64,000 bases of DNA from Planctomycetales bacterium (GTDB lineage Bacteria; Planctomycetota; Planctomycetia; Planctomycetales; Planctomycetaceae), in the NCBI GenBank assembly GCA_028285345.1, contig JANQPT010000034.1, positions 25,981 through 89,980 on the forward strand. Reading direction: 5' to 3'. Below are positions 1 through 10,314 of the stretch, piece after piece. Within the stretch, counting starts at the first letter, position 1, and the number at the start of each line of letters is the position of its first letter. Under the pieces are notes generated by a model. The model ran no database searches. It was not told the DNA's origin and saw only the letters and a program-made list of their open reading frames with translations. The translations under genes were made by a program, and so were the position numbers.

Positions 1-1
1 G

Positions 2-2230
2 AATGTTTCCGACGTCGTCGTGGGACCCAATGGCGACCTCTATTTCTGCATGGGCGGCCGCGGGACCGAGGGGGGCATTTACCGCATCACGCCTGAGAAT
101 CCGGCAGAGCCGCCGAAACCTGTCTCCAATTCACGGGTCGAGCAAGCTCTGGCTTTGCCGCAACCGGCCGCTGCCTGGACGCGGGCGAAAATCAAGCGGC
201 TCCGCGCCGAAACCGGTTCCAATTGGCGGACCGACCTTCACAAAATCGCCGCTGATTCACGCCGCAGCGTTGCGGAACGACGGCGGGCGGTCGATATCCT
301 GCAACAATTCGGCGACGGGCCGTCCGATCAACTCTTGGCCGAGTTGGCCAAAGACCGCTCTCCGCAACTCCGCGCCTTGGCGGTCCGCTTGTTGGCAGTT
401 CACGATAGCGACAAAAATGCCGAGTTGATCGTCGCGGCGTTGTCCGATCCCGACGTCTTCGTCCGCCGCCGTGCGTGCGAAGCCTTGATCCGTGCTCAGC
501 GGCCCGCTCCTGTCGATATTGTGTTGTCGATGTTGTCGGAGGAAGACCGCTTTGCCAGGTACGCCGCTCGCGAGCTTTTGGAACGGATCCCGCAGGAAGA
601 TTGGGCGCAGGCAGTGCTCAACACCGATGACGCTCGGCAAGCCGCCGCCGGTTTATTGGCCTTGGTCACCAGCTCGCCGTCGCCGGAACAAAACGAGGCC
701 GTTTTGAATCGTGCCGTCGGGCTGCTGCGCAAAGAGTTGCCGGCGGCCGATGCGCTGGACGTCCTGCGAGTTGCGCAACTCGCCTTGTTAAATGGGGACA
801 TCAAAGACACTGCCAAAATCAATCTCGCGCATGCGATCGAGCAATTGTTCCCATCGACGGATACGTCGCTCAATCGTGAATTGGCCCGCACGATGGCATT
901 CCTGCAGGATTCCCGTGCCGTTGCCAAGCTTGTCTCGCATTTGGAGAACTCCTCAGACGTCACGGACCAATTGCATGCGGCTTATTGTCTGCGGTTCATT
1001 CCCGCCGGCTGGTCGTGGAAGCAGCAAGCGGCACTCTTTGAAGCGTATAACAGGTTGGCGGGTATGGAAGGGGGCGCGAGTTTTCGCGGCTATATTGAGA
1101 ATCTGACCCGCGACTATCTGAGCACACAAAGTGATCAAACGCGCCAGCAGTTGCTGGCACATGCCGACCAGTATCCGATGCCGGCCAGAATCATGCTCTC
1201 TCAACTCAGTGACGAGCAAGCCAAATCGCTCAGCGCAGATTTGATCGCTTTGGACAAACGGCTACCGCAAACGAAGGTCGACCCTGCCGCGCGGACCCAA
1301 TTGGCCGATACATTGATCGAAGTCCTTGGACGCTGTGACGACAACAGCGTGCGGGAATACTTGCGGAAACTGTACGAAGAAAACCCCGACCGTCGCGAAG
1401 GGATCGCACGTGCATTGGCAAAGAATGTGGACGAATCGAGTTTCGGACCTTTGGCCGCCACGCTGGAGTTCGGCGACCGGGAGACGCTTCGCTCATGTGT
1501 GATCGGCCTGCTGAAGCTGAACTCCAAGCCGAAAAAGCCGCAGCAGATTCGCGCTTTGATCATCGCTGGCTTAAAACTCGACAAGAACGGCCGCCGGGCG
1601 GCGGTACAACTGCTCAACAAATGGACCGGGCGCGATGTGGCCGATACGCCGGACCTGGGTCCCTATCAGTCATGGTTCGCTGAGAAATACCCCGATCTAC
1701 CCGAAGCCCAACTGCCCAAGGCGACGAAGAAATCAAAGTGGTCTTATGACCAGATTTTGAAGTTCGTCACCGAGAATTCGGACGGAAGCAAGGGGGACGC
1801 CGGCCGGGGCGTCGCCGTTTTTGAAAAAGCGCAGTGCATCAAGTGCCACCGGTTCGGCCAGCGCGGCGAAGGTTTGGGCCCCGATCTGACAACGGTGCGA
1901 AAACGCTTTCAGCGAAAACAAATCGTGGAATCGCTTTTCTATCCGTCGGCCGTCATCTCCGACCAATACCAGAGCGTGTCGATCATCACGAACGACGGGC
2001 TGACGCACAGCGGTTTGGCCGTCGATCAGGGTGACTCCTACGTGGTGCTCTCGACAGACGGTAAGAAAACGACGATCAAGAAATCGGACATCGAGGAAAA
2101 GATCCCCTCCAAGACATCCGGCATGCCTGAAGGCCTGTTGGACAATCTGACGCTGGCCGAAATCGCCGATCTGTTTGCCTACTTGGAATCGACGCCCAAG
2201 CAGGCGACCTCCGGAGCAGGGGGGCAATAA
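2..2230 (+). CDS. HEAT-repeat protein with C-terminal PVC-type haem-binding domain (5'-truncated)
   Basis: The frame is open to the window edge, so the N-terminus is missing. A GTG at position 20 is internal. The first visible residues (VVGPNGDLYFCMGGRG) look like the last blade of a beta-propeller, as in planctomycete membrane-bound dehydrogenase/haem proteins. About 500 residues of HEAT-like helical repeats follow. The last 130 residues carry a c-type haem site, CIKCH (about visible residues 612-616), then GLGPDLT, and a conserved VESLFYPSAVIS stretch. This is the Pirellula/Verrucomicrobium-type putative haem-binding domain (TIGR02603 family by recall). It is probably periplasmic and may take part in electron transfer from sugar or alcohol oxidation, but its substrate is unknown. 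It ends 27 bp before the SDR gene on the same strand, so the two may be co-transcribed. Family call is firm; function is inferred. Confidence 0.85.
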   Translation, partial: NVSDVVVGPNGDLYFCMGGRGTEGGIYRITPENPAEPPKPVSNSRVEQALALPQPAAAWTRAKIKRLRAETGSNWRTDLHKIAADSRRSVAERRRAVDILQQFGDGPSDQLLAELAKDRSPQLRALAVRLLAVHDSDKNAELIVAALSDPDVFVRRRACEALIRAQRPAPVDIVLSMLSEEDRFARYAARELLERIPQEDWAQAVLNTDDARQAAAGLLALVTSSPSPEQNEAVLNRAVGLLRKELPAADALDVLRVAQLALLNGDIKDTAKINLAHAIEQLFPSTDTSLNRELARTMAFLQDSRAVAKLVSHLENSSDVTDQLHAAYCLRFIPAGWSWKQQAALFEAYNRLAGMEGGASFRGYIENLTRDYLSTQSDQTRQQLLAHADQYPMPARIMLSQLSDEQAKSLSADLIALDKRLPQTKVDPAARTQLADTLIEVLGRCDDNSVREYLRKLYEENPDRREGIARALAKNVDESSFGPLAATLEFGDRETLRSCVIGLLKLNSKPKKPQQIRALIIAGLKLDKNGRRAAVQLLNKWTGRDVADTPDLGPYQSWFAEKYPDLPEAQLPKATKKSKWSYDQILKFVTENSDGSKGDAGRGVAVFEKAQCIKCHRFGQRGEGLGPDLTTVRKRFQRKQIVESLFYPSAVISDQYQSVSIITNDGLTHSGLAVDQGDSYVVLSTDGKKTTIKKSDIEEKIPSKTSGMPEGLLDNLTLAEIADLFAYLESTPKQATSGAGGQ

Positions 2231-2257
2231 CCCAGATGAGCAACAAGGAGTGACGTC

Positions 2258-3031
2258 ATGCTGCCCGGGATTAAGCAGTTCGATATGAGCGGCAAAGCGG
2301 CAATTGTCACCGGCGGCTCCAAAGGATTGGGCGCCGCGATGGCCGCCGGGCTGGCTTCATGCGGGGCGGATGTGCTGTTGACCAGCCGCCATGCGGAAGA
2401 ATCAGCCGCCGCTGCCGAGGAGATCGCGGGTGATTTCGGTCACCGGGCGGTCGGGATGGCGGCCGATGTGACCGATCCGGAGCAAGTCGCCGCCATGACA
2501 CAGCGGGCGCTGGATGAGTTCGGCAAGATCGACATTTTGATCAATAACGCGGGAATCAACATCCGCGGGCCGATCGACGAACTGAACTACGACGAATTTC
2601 GACAGGTGCAGGAGATTAACGTCAACGGCATCTGGCTCTGCTGCCGGTCGGTCACACCGCACATGAAAGAGCGGAGTTACGGCCGCATTATCAACCTAGC
2701 GAGCACGTTGGGACTCGTCGGCGTCCCCAACCGCACGCCGTATGCGAGCAGCAAAGGCGCCGTGGTTCAGTTGACCCGCGCTTTGGGGTTGGAGCTGGCG
2801 CCCTTTGGAATCAACGTTAACGCGATTTGTCCCGGCCCGTTTCTGACGCCAATGAACGTTCCCATCGCGGAAACTCAAGAAGCCAAAGACGTGATCGTCG
2901 GCGCGACAGCGCTACAGCGGTGGGGAGAACTTCGTGAAATTCAAGGCGCGGCGATTTTCCTGGCCAGCGACGCAGCGAGTTATATGGTCGGCAGCATGCT
3001 GGTCGTCGACGGTGGCTGGACGGCCAAGTAG
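2258..3031 (+). CDS. SDR-family NAD(P)-dependent oxidoreductase
   Basis: A 257-residue classical short-chain dehydrogenase. It has the cofactor-binding motif TGGSKGLG (18-25), NNAG (96-99), and a catalytic triad read as Ser149, Tyr162 and Lys166 in YASSK. The C-terminal part contains the usual PG-pocket segment ([12 protein letters not shown]) and ends with VVDGGWTAK. The best resemblance is to gluconate 5-dehydrogenase / 3-oxoacyl-ACP-reductase-like SDRs, but the substrate cannot be read from the sequence. An AAGGAG ribosome site lies about 8 bp before the ATG. The gene is 35 bp upstream of kbl on the same strand, so it may be part of a threonine/amino-ketone pathway: an SDR could reduce aminoacetone or 2-amino-3-ketobutyrate. 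That link is inference from position only. Confidence 0.9.
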   Translation: MLPGIKQFDMSGKAAIVTGGSKGLGAAMAAGLASCGADVLLTSRHAEESAAAAEEIAGDFGHRAVGMAADVTDPEQVAAMTQRALDEFGKIDILINNAGINIRGPIDELNYDEFRQVQEINVNGIWLCCRSVTPHMKERSYGRIINLASTLGLVGVPNRTPYASSKGAVVQLTRALGLELAPFGINVNAICPGPFLTPMNVPIAETQEAKDVIVGATALQRWGELREIQGAAIFLASDAASYMVGSMLVVDGGWTAK

Positions 3032-3066
3032 CGGACAGCCGCTTAGAATCGAGTGAGGGAGCCGAG

Positions 3067-4254
<1,188 letters not shown>

Positions 4255-4658
4255 TTGACGGGGATGGCAACCGCGGAGTCACGGAGGCCTCAGCGCGGCA
4301 GCGCCGCAACCAAAATCAAAGTAAGTGTTTAGCCACGGATTCACACGGATCAAACACGGATCTTAATGAAAACCAAGCCGACCGCTTGCGGTCGCGAGCG
4401 ACGTGCTGCGCCAGAACACGCACCATCGTCGTTTCCCTCCGTGTATCATGTCGTTTAGATTGTTAAGAGATTTGCGCAACAGGCAAAACTTTGAAACGTT
4501 AGTAGCACGGAGGGAATTAGAGCCAGTTTCAAAACCCGGTTGCGCCTGTTCAAGACACTAACATACAAGCGGCTGCGAGACGCGTCAGAGGGTTTTGAAA
4601 CCAGTTGTAGAGAAATCGCTGGCTTCGATCACCGGTTTGCCACCATAGCGAGGTGCCG
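4255..4658. other. Intergenic stretch with decayed repeats and an inverted repeat
   Basis: About 400 bp without a convincing gene. It begins with a low-complexity segment around CGCGGAGTCACGGAGG, then has the CACGGAT tandem listed separately. Further on, GTTTCAAAACCC at 4526-4537 and GGGTTTTGAAAC at about 4590-4601 form a 12-bp inverted repeat roughly 50 bp apart. The whole stretch looks like old intergenic repeat debris rather than a regulatory leader. No tRNA or riboswitch pattern was recognised. Confidence 0.4.
4334..4361. repeat. Short tandem repeat of CACGGAT units
   Basis: CACGGAT occurs three times, at 4334-4340, 4344-4350 and 4355-4361, with spacing 10 and 11 bp. The preceding sequence (GCGGAGTCACGGAGG, about 4272-4286) has the same flavour. 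Such 'cacggat' tandems occur between genes in many environmental bacterial genomes. I infer a dispersed non-coding repeat. Confidence 0.6.
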
Positions 4659-4880
4659 ATGCAAGAGACGATCAAAAAATGGGGTCTGGGTGGCCTAATC
4701 TTAGGAGCCTTCTCCGGTGCTGCTATTGTGCTGGTCGGACACGTTAGCAACGGATTTATTAAGTCCGTAATGTTTTATCCACTGATGATGGGCATTTTTG
4801 CTGTGCCGGGTGCCTTGGTCGGCTTGTTCAGTGGATTGATTGTGGCGCTTTTTTGCAGGAATAAGTGTGCAGATAGATAG
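4659..4880 (+). CDS. Small hydrophobic membrane protein, unrecognised
   Basis: A 73-residue open frame with two strongly hydrophobic segments: about residues 9-30 ([19 protein letters not shown]) and about 38-65 (a run including [17 protein letters not shown]), with a basic/Cys-containing tail. The ATG at 4659 is preferred over an in-frame GTG at 4653, because GCGAGGTG just upstream fits a weak ribosome site. It stands alone between two repeat-rich intergenic stretches and downstream of kbl. Glycine-rich helices suggest an inner-membrane protein, but no family is recognised. The surrounding repeat debris lowers confidence that it is expressed. Confidence 0.45.
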   Translation: MQETIKKWGLGGLILGAFSGAAIVLVGHVSNGFIKSVMFYPLMMGIFAVPGALVGLFSGLIVALFCRNKCADR

Positions 4881-4940
4881 ACTGTCCTTGCACGAGGCAT
4901 TTTCGGAAAACATCAGCTGCCGGCGATAGCCCGCGGCTAA

Positions 4941-5016
4941 TTCAGGCTGAAGGCTTTGGGCTGCAGGATTACATTCAACTGCCATTTCTACAGCCTAAAG
5001 CCGAACACCTACAGCC
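4941..5016. repeat. Dispersed intergenic repeat (AGGCTGAAGGCT type)
   Basis: The left part reads CAGGCTGAAGGCTTTGGG and the right part CTACAGCCTAAAGCCGAAC; the right half resembles the reverse complement of the left half. The start, TTCAGGCTGAAGGCTT at 4941-4956, matches 15 of 16 bases of the copy at 63357-63372. It lies just ahead of tdh, between 4881 and 5056, where no gene is seen. Confidence 0.6.
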
Positions 5017-5056
5017 GGACGTTCAACAACACATTCACATCAGAAACACACCAAAC

Positions 5057-6079
5057 ATGAAAGCCCTCGTTAAATCCAAATCGGAACCGGGCCTCTGGAT
5101 GGAGGACGTGCCGGTTCCCGAATACGGACCGAACGACCTGCTGATTCGCATTACTCACACGGCGATCTGCGGCACTGATTTGCACATCTACCACTGGGAC
5201 GAATGGTCGCAGCAAACCGTGCCGGTGCCGATGGTCACCGGACACGAGTATTGCGGCGTGATTGAAGCGGTTGGCGAGCTCGTCTCTGATTTCCAACCGG
5301 GCGACCGCGTCTCCGGCGAGGGTCACATCACGTGCCGCTACTGCCGAAATTGCCGCGCCGGGCGGCGGCATTTGTGCCGCAATACGCTGGGAGTCGGCGT
5401 CGATCGACCCGGCTGCTTTGGCGAGTTCTTCAGTCTGCCGGCGACGAACGGGTTTAAGATTCCCGACGACATTCCCTCGGAGATCGCCACAATTCTGGAC
5501 CCCTTCGGCAACGCCACGCACACGGCGCTTTCGTTCGACATGGTGGGCGAAGACGTGTTGATTACCGGCGCGGGGCCGATCGGCATTATGGCGGCCGCCA
5601 TCTGCAACCACGTCGGCGCCCGGCATGTGGTGATTACCGACATCAACGAATACCGTCTCGAATTGGCCCGGCGGCTCGGCGCAACCCATACGCTCAATCC
5701 GCAAAAGCGGACGATCAAGCAGGCGATGGACGAATTGGGCATGCTGGAGGGATTCGATGTCGGCCTGGAAATGTCGGGTAGTCCGGCGGCGTTTCAATCG
5801 ATGCTGGAGGCTATGAACCACGGCGGCAGCGTGGCCATGCTGGGCATCTTTCCTTCGCCGATCACGACCGACTGGAGCGAGATCATCTTCAAGGGATTGA
5901 AGCTCAAAGGGATCTACGGCCGCGAGATGTACGAGACGTGGTACAAGATGACGACGATGCTGCAAAGCGGCCTGGATATCTCCGGCGTGATCACGCACCG
6001 CTTCCGGGTGGACGACTTCGAGCGCGGGTTTGAAGCGATGGAGGAAGGGCGGTCGGGGAAGGTGATTTTGGAGTGGTAG
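5057..6079 (+). CDS. tdh: L-threonine 3-dehydrogenase
   Basis: A 340-residue zinc-dependent medium-chain dehydrogenase, the length of characterised Tdh enzymes. It oxidises L-threonine to 2-amino-3-ketobutyrate with NAD, feeding Kbl. The catalytic zinc residues are Cys38 and His63 (GHEYCG). The structural zinc site is Cys93, Cys96, Cys99 and Cys107, the same numbering as in the E. coli enzyme. The Rossmann fold starts at [14 protein letters not shown]. The C-terminal half has the family's [11 protein letters not shown] segment. The gene starts at ATG 5057 after a repeat-containing spacer that separates it from kbl. The two may be independently transcribed although they act in one pathway. Confidence 0.96.
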   Translation: MKALVKSKSEPGLWMEDVPVPEYGPNDLLIRITHTAICGTDLHIYHWDEWSQQTVPVPMVTGHEYCGVIEAVGELVSDFQPGDRVSGEGHITCRYCRNCRAGRRHLCRNTLGVGVDRPGCFGEFFSLPATNGFKIPDDIPSEIATILDPFGNATHTALSFDMVGEDVLITGAGPIGIMAAAICNHVGARHVVITDINEYRLELARRLGATHTLNPQKRTIKQAMDELGMLEGFDVGLEMSGSPAAFQSMLEAMNHGGSVAMLGIFPSPITTDWSEIIFKGLKLKGIYGREMYETWYKMTTMLQSGLDISGVITHRFRVDDFERGFEAMEEGRSGKVILEW

Positions 6080-6415
6080 GCGGCAGACGATTTGACCGGC
6101 ACCGACAAGCTCAGGTGAGTTCCAGGCCCGGATTGTGCGCGGCAGGACCTGCTGCGAACCTCACTTCGCATCAAACTTGACTGATGACAACAGACGTGAA
6201 TATTTGGAGTTTTCCTCCAAAAACCCCTGATTTCTCGGATTCATGTTGACTTTCGCAATTTTTTTGTGCACTCTCAACGTCTGACCGGTCGGTCGCTCAA
6301 CTTCATGTTCCAGCAATCGCTGGGGATTCCTTGGCATTCTACAAGAGTGCCTGATAGTTTCCGGTTAACGTCATTCTTCACTCCCTATTCTCCCAATTGT
6401 TGCGAAAGGTGTGTT
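6080..6415. other. Intergenic region with a small hairpin, upstream of the DUF1559 gene
   Basis: No gene is seen here. TTTGGAG (6202-6208) and CTCCAAA (6214-6220) form a 7-bp stem with a 5-nt loop, about 200 bp before the DUF1559 start. TTGACT at about 6247 could serve as a -35 element, but no good -10 lies at the right distance. An upstream extension of the downstream reading frame into this region (to 6266) has no ribosome site and is not counted as coding. Confidence 0.35.
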
Positions 6416-7768
6416 ATGAGAAGCGCGCATTCGAATTCACCAAGCCTCCGTCGCGGAGGATTCACGCTGATTGAATTGTTGGTGGTGATCGCGATCATCG
6501 CGATCTTGATCGCCCTGTTATTGCCGGCGGTCCAGCAAGCCCGGGAGGCGGCCCGGCGCACACATTGTCGGAACAATCTGAAGCAGTGGGGAGTCGCGCT
6601 GCACAACTTTCACGACGTGTTCGGACACTTCCCTTATCCATGCCATCCGCGAACGGCCGGGAACGGAGGCGTGTATCACGAGGAAGCGATCGTAAACGCG
6701 CTGATGCCCTACTTCGATGCGGGGATCTTGACCGAGCAGACGATCAGAGCCGTCGATCCCGCCAGCGGCGACAGCACCAACCGTTCTTATTACCAGACCA
6801 GCAATCCCGCTGGGGACCACTATCAGAATCCGGCCAACTGGGCCGTCAATGTTGACGGCCGGATTAACGAGATGGGCAATCAGTGGTCGGCCGTTGTGGG
6901 ATACACAGAAATCGAAAAAGTGGCTCTGCCGATGGCGCAATGTCCCACGGCACTCAATAGCGGAATTCAGGAGCACGAAGCGATCGGCATCGCGGCCCAG
7001 TTGCTCGATCCGACGTTGGCGTTATTCAAGGATCATCACCAGATGCATTATGCATTCTCCAAAGGAGTGAATGACAACTGGTGCATTAACTTCAATGACG
7101 ACGACGAGGACGCCCTGTTCCGGTCACCGTACAACGGATTTCCTTTCCAGGGGCGCGCCGACCAGATGGCGATCGCTGGTTACGCGTTCGGTCCAGTTCC
7201 CGCTTCAGAACGGGGAATGTTCCACAAGACACACCAGACCGCCGTCAAGGACGTCATCGACGGGACCAGCAATACGTTTGCCATGGGAGAAATCGCCGGG
7301 GGAGAACCTTGGGAAGTCTGCCGCGGCGTCGGCTGCACGAATCCGACAGTCGGCCACACACTCGCTCCAATGGTGTTGCATGCTTGGGTCGGATGGTTAT
7401 TTGCAAATCCGCCCGATGCCAACTTTACGGGTCGTTGCGCCGTGCCGTACGCTTGTATGATCGAACCGCTCAACAAGAATCCGGTCACGGATAACCTGGA
7501 CAATTCTGAATTCAATGGCCCCACCGGCGACAACGACGTCGACCAGCGCGACTGCCGCAGCAACCTCACTGCGTTACAGTTGGGGCTGTCCGGATTTACG
7601 CACTCGACGCAGAATTTCCGGAGCCAGCACACGGGCGGCGGCTTTTTCTTGAGAGCGGACGGATCGGTGTCGTTTGTCAGCGAGAATGTCGGACTCGACT
7701 TGTATCGCGCGACATCCACGATTGCCGGACGTGAAACCGATACGATCCCAGGCGGCATCATCGACTAG
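6416..7768 (+). CDS. DUF1559 protein with prepilin-type N-terminal methylation site
   Basis: A 450-residue member of the DUF1559 family that is greatly expanded in planctomycetes. A short basic leader ends at Gly15, followed by [20 protein letters not shown] with Glu at +5: a type IV pilin/pseudopilin processing site and membrane helix. The conserved [14 protein letters not shown] segment follows. The C-terminus has the family's [14 protein letters not shown] motif and ends DTIPGGIID. The ATG at 6416 is chosen because GAAAGG precedes it and the leader then has normal length; a longer in-frame start at 6266 would add 50 residues ahead of the leader. The protein is presumably exported as a pseudopilin-like surface or periplasmic component, but its role is unknown. 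A terminator-like hairpin follows at 7853. A paralogue lies at 55040-56161. Confidence 0.93.
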   Translation: MRSAHSNSPSLRRGGFTLIELLVVIAIIAILIALLLPAVQQAREAARRTHCRNNLKQWGVALHNFHDVFGHFPYPCHPRTAGNGGVYHEEAIVNALMPYFDAGILTEQTIRAVDPASGDSTNRSYYQTSNPAGDHYQNPANWAVNVDGRINEMGNQWSAVVGYTEIEKVALPMAQCPTALNSGIQEHEAIGIAAQLLDPTLALFKDHHQMHYAFSKGVNDNWCINFNDDDEDALFRSPYNGFPFQGRADQMAIAGYAFGPVPASERGMFHKTHQTAVKDVIDGTSNTFAMGEIAGGEPWEVCRGVGCTNPTVGHTLAPMVLHAWVGWLFANPPDANFTGRCAVPYACMIEPLNKNPVTDNLDNSEFNGPTGDNDVDQRDCRSNLTALQLGLSGFTHSTQNFRSQHTGGGFFLRADGSVSFVSENVGLDLYRATSTIAGRETDTIPGGIID

Positions 7769-7852
7769 GGTCAGATGCTGAGGGACAGAGATTTTCTTGT
7801 ACAGAACTTCGTCTCCACTCCGGTTTGTTTGGGGTTGAGTGTGAGTCGTAAT

Positions 7853-7894
7853 CGCCGCGGGTCGATTTCAGGCCCGCGGCGTCCTTCAGTTTTT
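7853..7894 (+). terminator. Probable intrinsic terminator after the DUF1559 gene
   Basis: CGCCGCGGG (7853-7861) pairs perfectly with CCCGCGGCG (7873-7881) around an 11-nt loop. TCCTTCAGTTTTT follows, so the T-run starts about 8 nt after the stem, a little late for a textbook terminator. It sits 85 bp after the stop codon and before the next gene's ribosome site. Confidence 0.55.
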
Positions 7895-7926
7895 CGCTCA
7901 GTTCAGCCGACGCGAGGAACCTAACC

Positions 7927-8298
7927 GTGATCGCCAACCATCGTTTTTTTGTCATCGCAATGCTCCTCTTTAGTGGCGCGGCGGGATGCGGCGAGAAGCC
8001 GGGAATTGACGCCGAGCAAGCGACCGCCGGCGGTCCCCGACAAAACAGAGTGGTCAACGTGGACGAGGACGTTCAGTTCATCATCAAATCCTTGGAAAAC
8101 GCCGAACCGGACGAAGCCACGATTGCCAAAATGGGCATGAAAATGACGTCGCTGGTCGTCAAAGGCGCGGCAGCCGAGCCCGCCTTGCCCGTTCTGCGAA
8201 AGATCCGCGACGAATGGGATGATGACCATGTCCGCGACGTTGTCGGAAGAGCGATTGAGAAAATCGAACAGGCGGTCGAGGAAAAAAATCAGCAATAA
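7927..8298 (+). CDS. Small putative lipoprotein, unrecognised
   Basis: A 123-residue protein starting with GTG, with GAGGAA 7 bp upstream. The N-terminus (FFVIAMLLFSGAAGCGEK) is a signal peptide with an Ala-Gly-Cys lipobox, so it is probably a lipoprotein lipidated at Cys20 or so. The remainder is charged and helical: residues about 45-115 contain VDEDVQFIIKSLENAEPDE and a VLRKIRDEWDDDHVRD stretch reminiscent of a HEAT/armadillo hairpin. It is located after the DUF1559 terminator, so it is probably its own unit; small lipoproteins commonly accompany DUF1559 genes in planctomycetes. No domain is recognised with certainty. Confidence 0.75.
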   Translation: MIANHRFFVIAMLLFSGAAGCGEKPGIDAEQATAGGPRQNRVVNVDEDVQFIIKSLENAEPDEATIAKMGMKMTSLVVKGAAAEPALPVLRKIRDEWDDDHVRDVVGRAIEKIEQAVEEKNQQ

Positions 8299-8589
8299 GC
8301 CCTCGCGGTCGGCGCTGCTGTCGCCTTACGCACGTTGTGCGTGTACGACATCTCCGGTTGCGCAATAACTCCGGCTTCGCGAATCCTGGATCGCGACTCG
8401 ACTGACGATCAACGCGCGGTTCGCGCATCTGTCGGCGCGAAGCAGATTCGCCGCTTGGACTTCTCAAGTCGACAGTTGTTTCAATCATCAGCTTTACGGT
8501 ACGATGGCTGCCTCGTGATCATTTTGAAAAACACGGCGCCTGCGCAGCCGCCGCCGAATACTGCTGCTGATTGAAAAGTGAGTTTGAGC
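8299..8589. other. Intergenic region, nothing recognised
   Basis: About 290 bp between the lipoprotein and the transporter. Short frames exist on both strands but none has a ribosome site or a recognisable product. No terminator or promoter pattern was convincing. Confidence 0.4.
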
Positions 8590-10293
8590 ATGGCTGAGGA
8601 AACGGGAGACACACAGTTCGCCGCTGACCGGCAACTATTGATCGACGCGGCACAGCAAGGGACAGGCGCTAAGTTGAGGGCGTTTGTGCGTCTCTCCGGC
8701 CCCGGCTGGCTGCAGTCGGCGATTACGCTCGGCGGCGGATCATTGGCAGCGAGTCTGTATTTGGGCGTGTTGGCCGGTTACAGCCTGATGTGGCTGCAAG
8801 TTGTGGCGATGGTGATGGGTGTGATCATGCTCAGCGCCATCTCCTACGTCACGCTCTCCACCGGCAAACGGCCCTTTCAGGCGATCAACGACCACGTCAA
8901 TCCGGTGCTCGGCTGGGGGTGGGCGATTGCCACGCTAATCGCCAACATGGTCTGGTGTCTGCCGCAATTCAGCCTCGGGACCGCGGCGGTCACGCAGAAC
9001 CTGCTTCCCGATCTGAATAACGACGGCGGCAAGGCGATCGTCTGCGGAGTCATGCTGGCGGCGGCGGTCGTGATTACCTGGTTTTACGACAGCGGCAGTT
9101 GGGGCATCAAACTGTATGAACGTCTGCTGCGGTTGATGGTCGCTGCGATTGTGATTTGCTTTTTCGGCGTTGTGCTGAAAATCAGCGCCAGCAGTGAGGG
9201 CTTACCGTGGAACGAGATTCTCGCCGGATTCATTCCCAATCTGGACTTGTTAAGCAATCCGGCTGCGACGTTCAATGAGGCGTTGGCGGCAACCGACCAA
9301 TACTCCGAATATTGGTCCAAAGAAATCGTCAGCCAGCAGCGGGACGTGATGATCACCGCCGCCGCGACCGCGGTGGGGATCAACATGACGTTTCTGCTCC
9401 CCTATTCGATGCTCCGCAAGGGCTGGGACCAACATTTTCGCGGACTGGCCATCTTTGATCTGTCGACCGGCATGGCGGTACCGTTTCTGATCGCCACCGG
9501 CTGCGTGGTGATCGCCTCGGCGAGTCAGTTTCACGCCAAGCCGGCGTCCGGCCTGCTTGACGACGAAATCGAGGCTCCGGCGAAACTCGTGGAGCAGTAT
9601 CAAGCGAAGCTCCAGGCGCGTGTGGCCAATGAAGTCGGAAAGGAGAAGTACAAGTCTCTCAGCGACGCGGAAAAGGCTTCGCTCGCCGGTGCGCTTCCCG
9701 AAGCGGACAAACGTATGGCGGCGATGTTGGTGAAACGGGACGCCTTTAACCTGGCACATTCTCTCGCGCCGTTGATCGGTAAGAATTTTGCCAACTACGT
9801 GTTCGGCTTCGGCGTGTTGGGGATGGCGCTCTCGACGATCACAATTCTGATGTTGATTTCGGGCTTCACATTCTGCGAAATCTTGGGATTACCACCGGAA
9901 GGATTGCCGCATCGACTCGGTTGCATGGCACCGGCGGTTGGGGTGCTGGGGCCGTTCATCTGGAAGGGGAAGGCCGCATTTTGGCTGGCGGTGCCGACGA
10001 GTGTATTCGGCATGGTTCTGTTGCCGATCGCCTATGGGACATTCTTCTTGATGATGAACAATCGCAGTATCCTGGGCGATAAACTGCCGCAAGGCGCCCG
10101 GCGGATTCGTTGGAACGTGCTGATGTTTATCGCTCTATCGCTCTCTGCGTTCGGCGCCGGTTGGTCGATCTGGTCCAAGGCCCACTGGTACGGCGTCGCC
10201 GGGGCGGGGGCGTTTGTGTTGTTGGCGATCGTGGTGCATTTTGTGCGCCCGCCGAAGCGCTTTCCGGGCGATGCGATGGTGGAAGAAGCCTGA
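8590..10293 (+). CDS. Nramp-related membrane transporter with divergent metal motifs
   Basis: A 567-residue polytopic membrane protein with about 11 hydrophobic helices. The N-terminal segment GPGWLQSAITLGGGSLAAS corresponds to helix 1 of Nramp/SLC11-type (APC fold) transporters, but the canonical metal-binding DPG is absent. In the helix 6 region the usual MPH is replaced by LPY (MTFLLPYSML). A soluble, Lys/Glu-rich insert of about 80 residues (around 325-400) lies between helices. The family placement is therefore reasonable, while Mn/Fe transport is not supported by the residues seen. The ATG at 8590 is preferred; an upstream in-frame GTG at 8578 would add four residues. Both neighbours seem unrelated. 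Alternative: another APC-superfamily transporter specific to planctomycetes. Confidence 0.75.
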   Translation: MAEETGDTQFAADRQLLIDAAQQGTGAKLRAFVRLSGPGWLQSAITLGGGSLAASLYLGVLAGYSLMWLQVVAMVMGVIMLSAISYVTLSTGKRPFQAINDHVNPVLGWGWAIATLIANMVWCLPQFSLGTAAVTQNLLPDLNNDGGKAIVCGVMLAAAVVITWFYDSGSWGIKLYERLLRLMVAAIVICFFGVVLKISASSEGLPWNEILAGFIPNLDLLSNPAATFNEALAATDQYSEYWSKEIVSQQRDVMITAAATAVGINMTFLLPYSMLRKGWDQHFRGLAIFDLSTGMAVPFLIATGCVVIASASQFHAKPASGLLDDEIEAPAKLVEQYQAKLQARVANEVGKEKYKSLSDAEKASLAGALPEADKRMAAMLVKRDAFNLAHSLAPLIGKNFANYVFGFGVLGMALSTITILMLISGFTFCEILGLPPEGLPHRLGCMAPAVGVLGPFIWKGKAAFWLAVPTSVFGMVLLPIAYGTFFLMMNNRSILGDKLPQGARRIRWNVLMFIALSLSAFGAGWSIWSKAHWYGVAGAGAFVLLAIVVHFVRPPKRFPGDAMVEEA

Positions 10294-10314
10294 TGCAGTT
10301 GAGGTACGGTGGAC

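Noticed and set aside
5009..5998. 329-residue open frame on the minus strand over tdh
   Set aside because: Shadow of the strongly identified threonine dehydrogenase gene; His/Arg-rich translation without domains.
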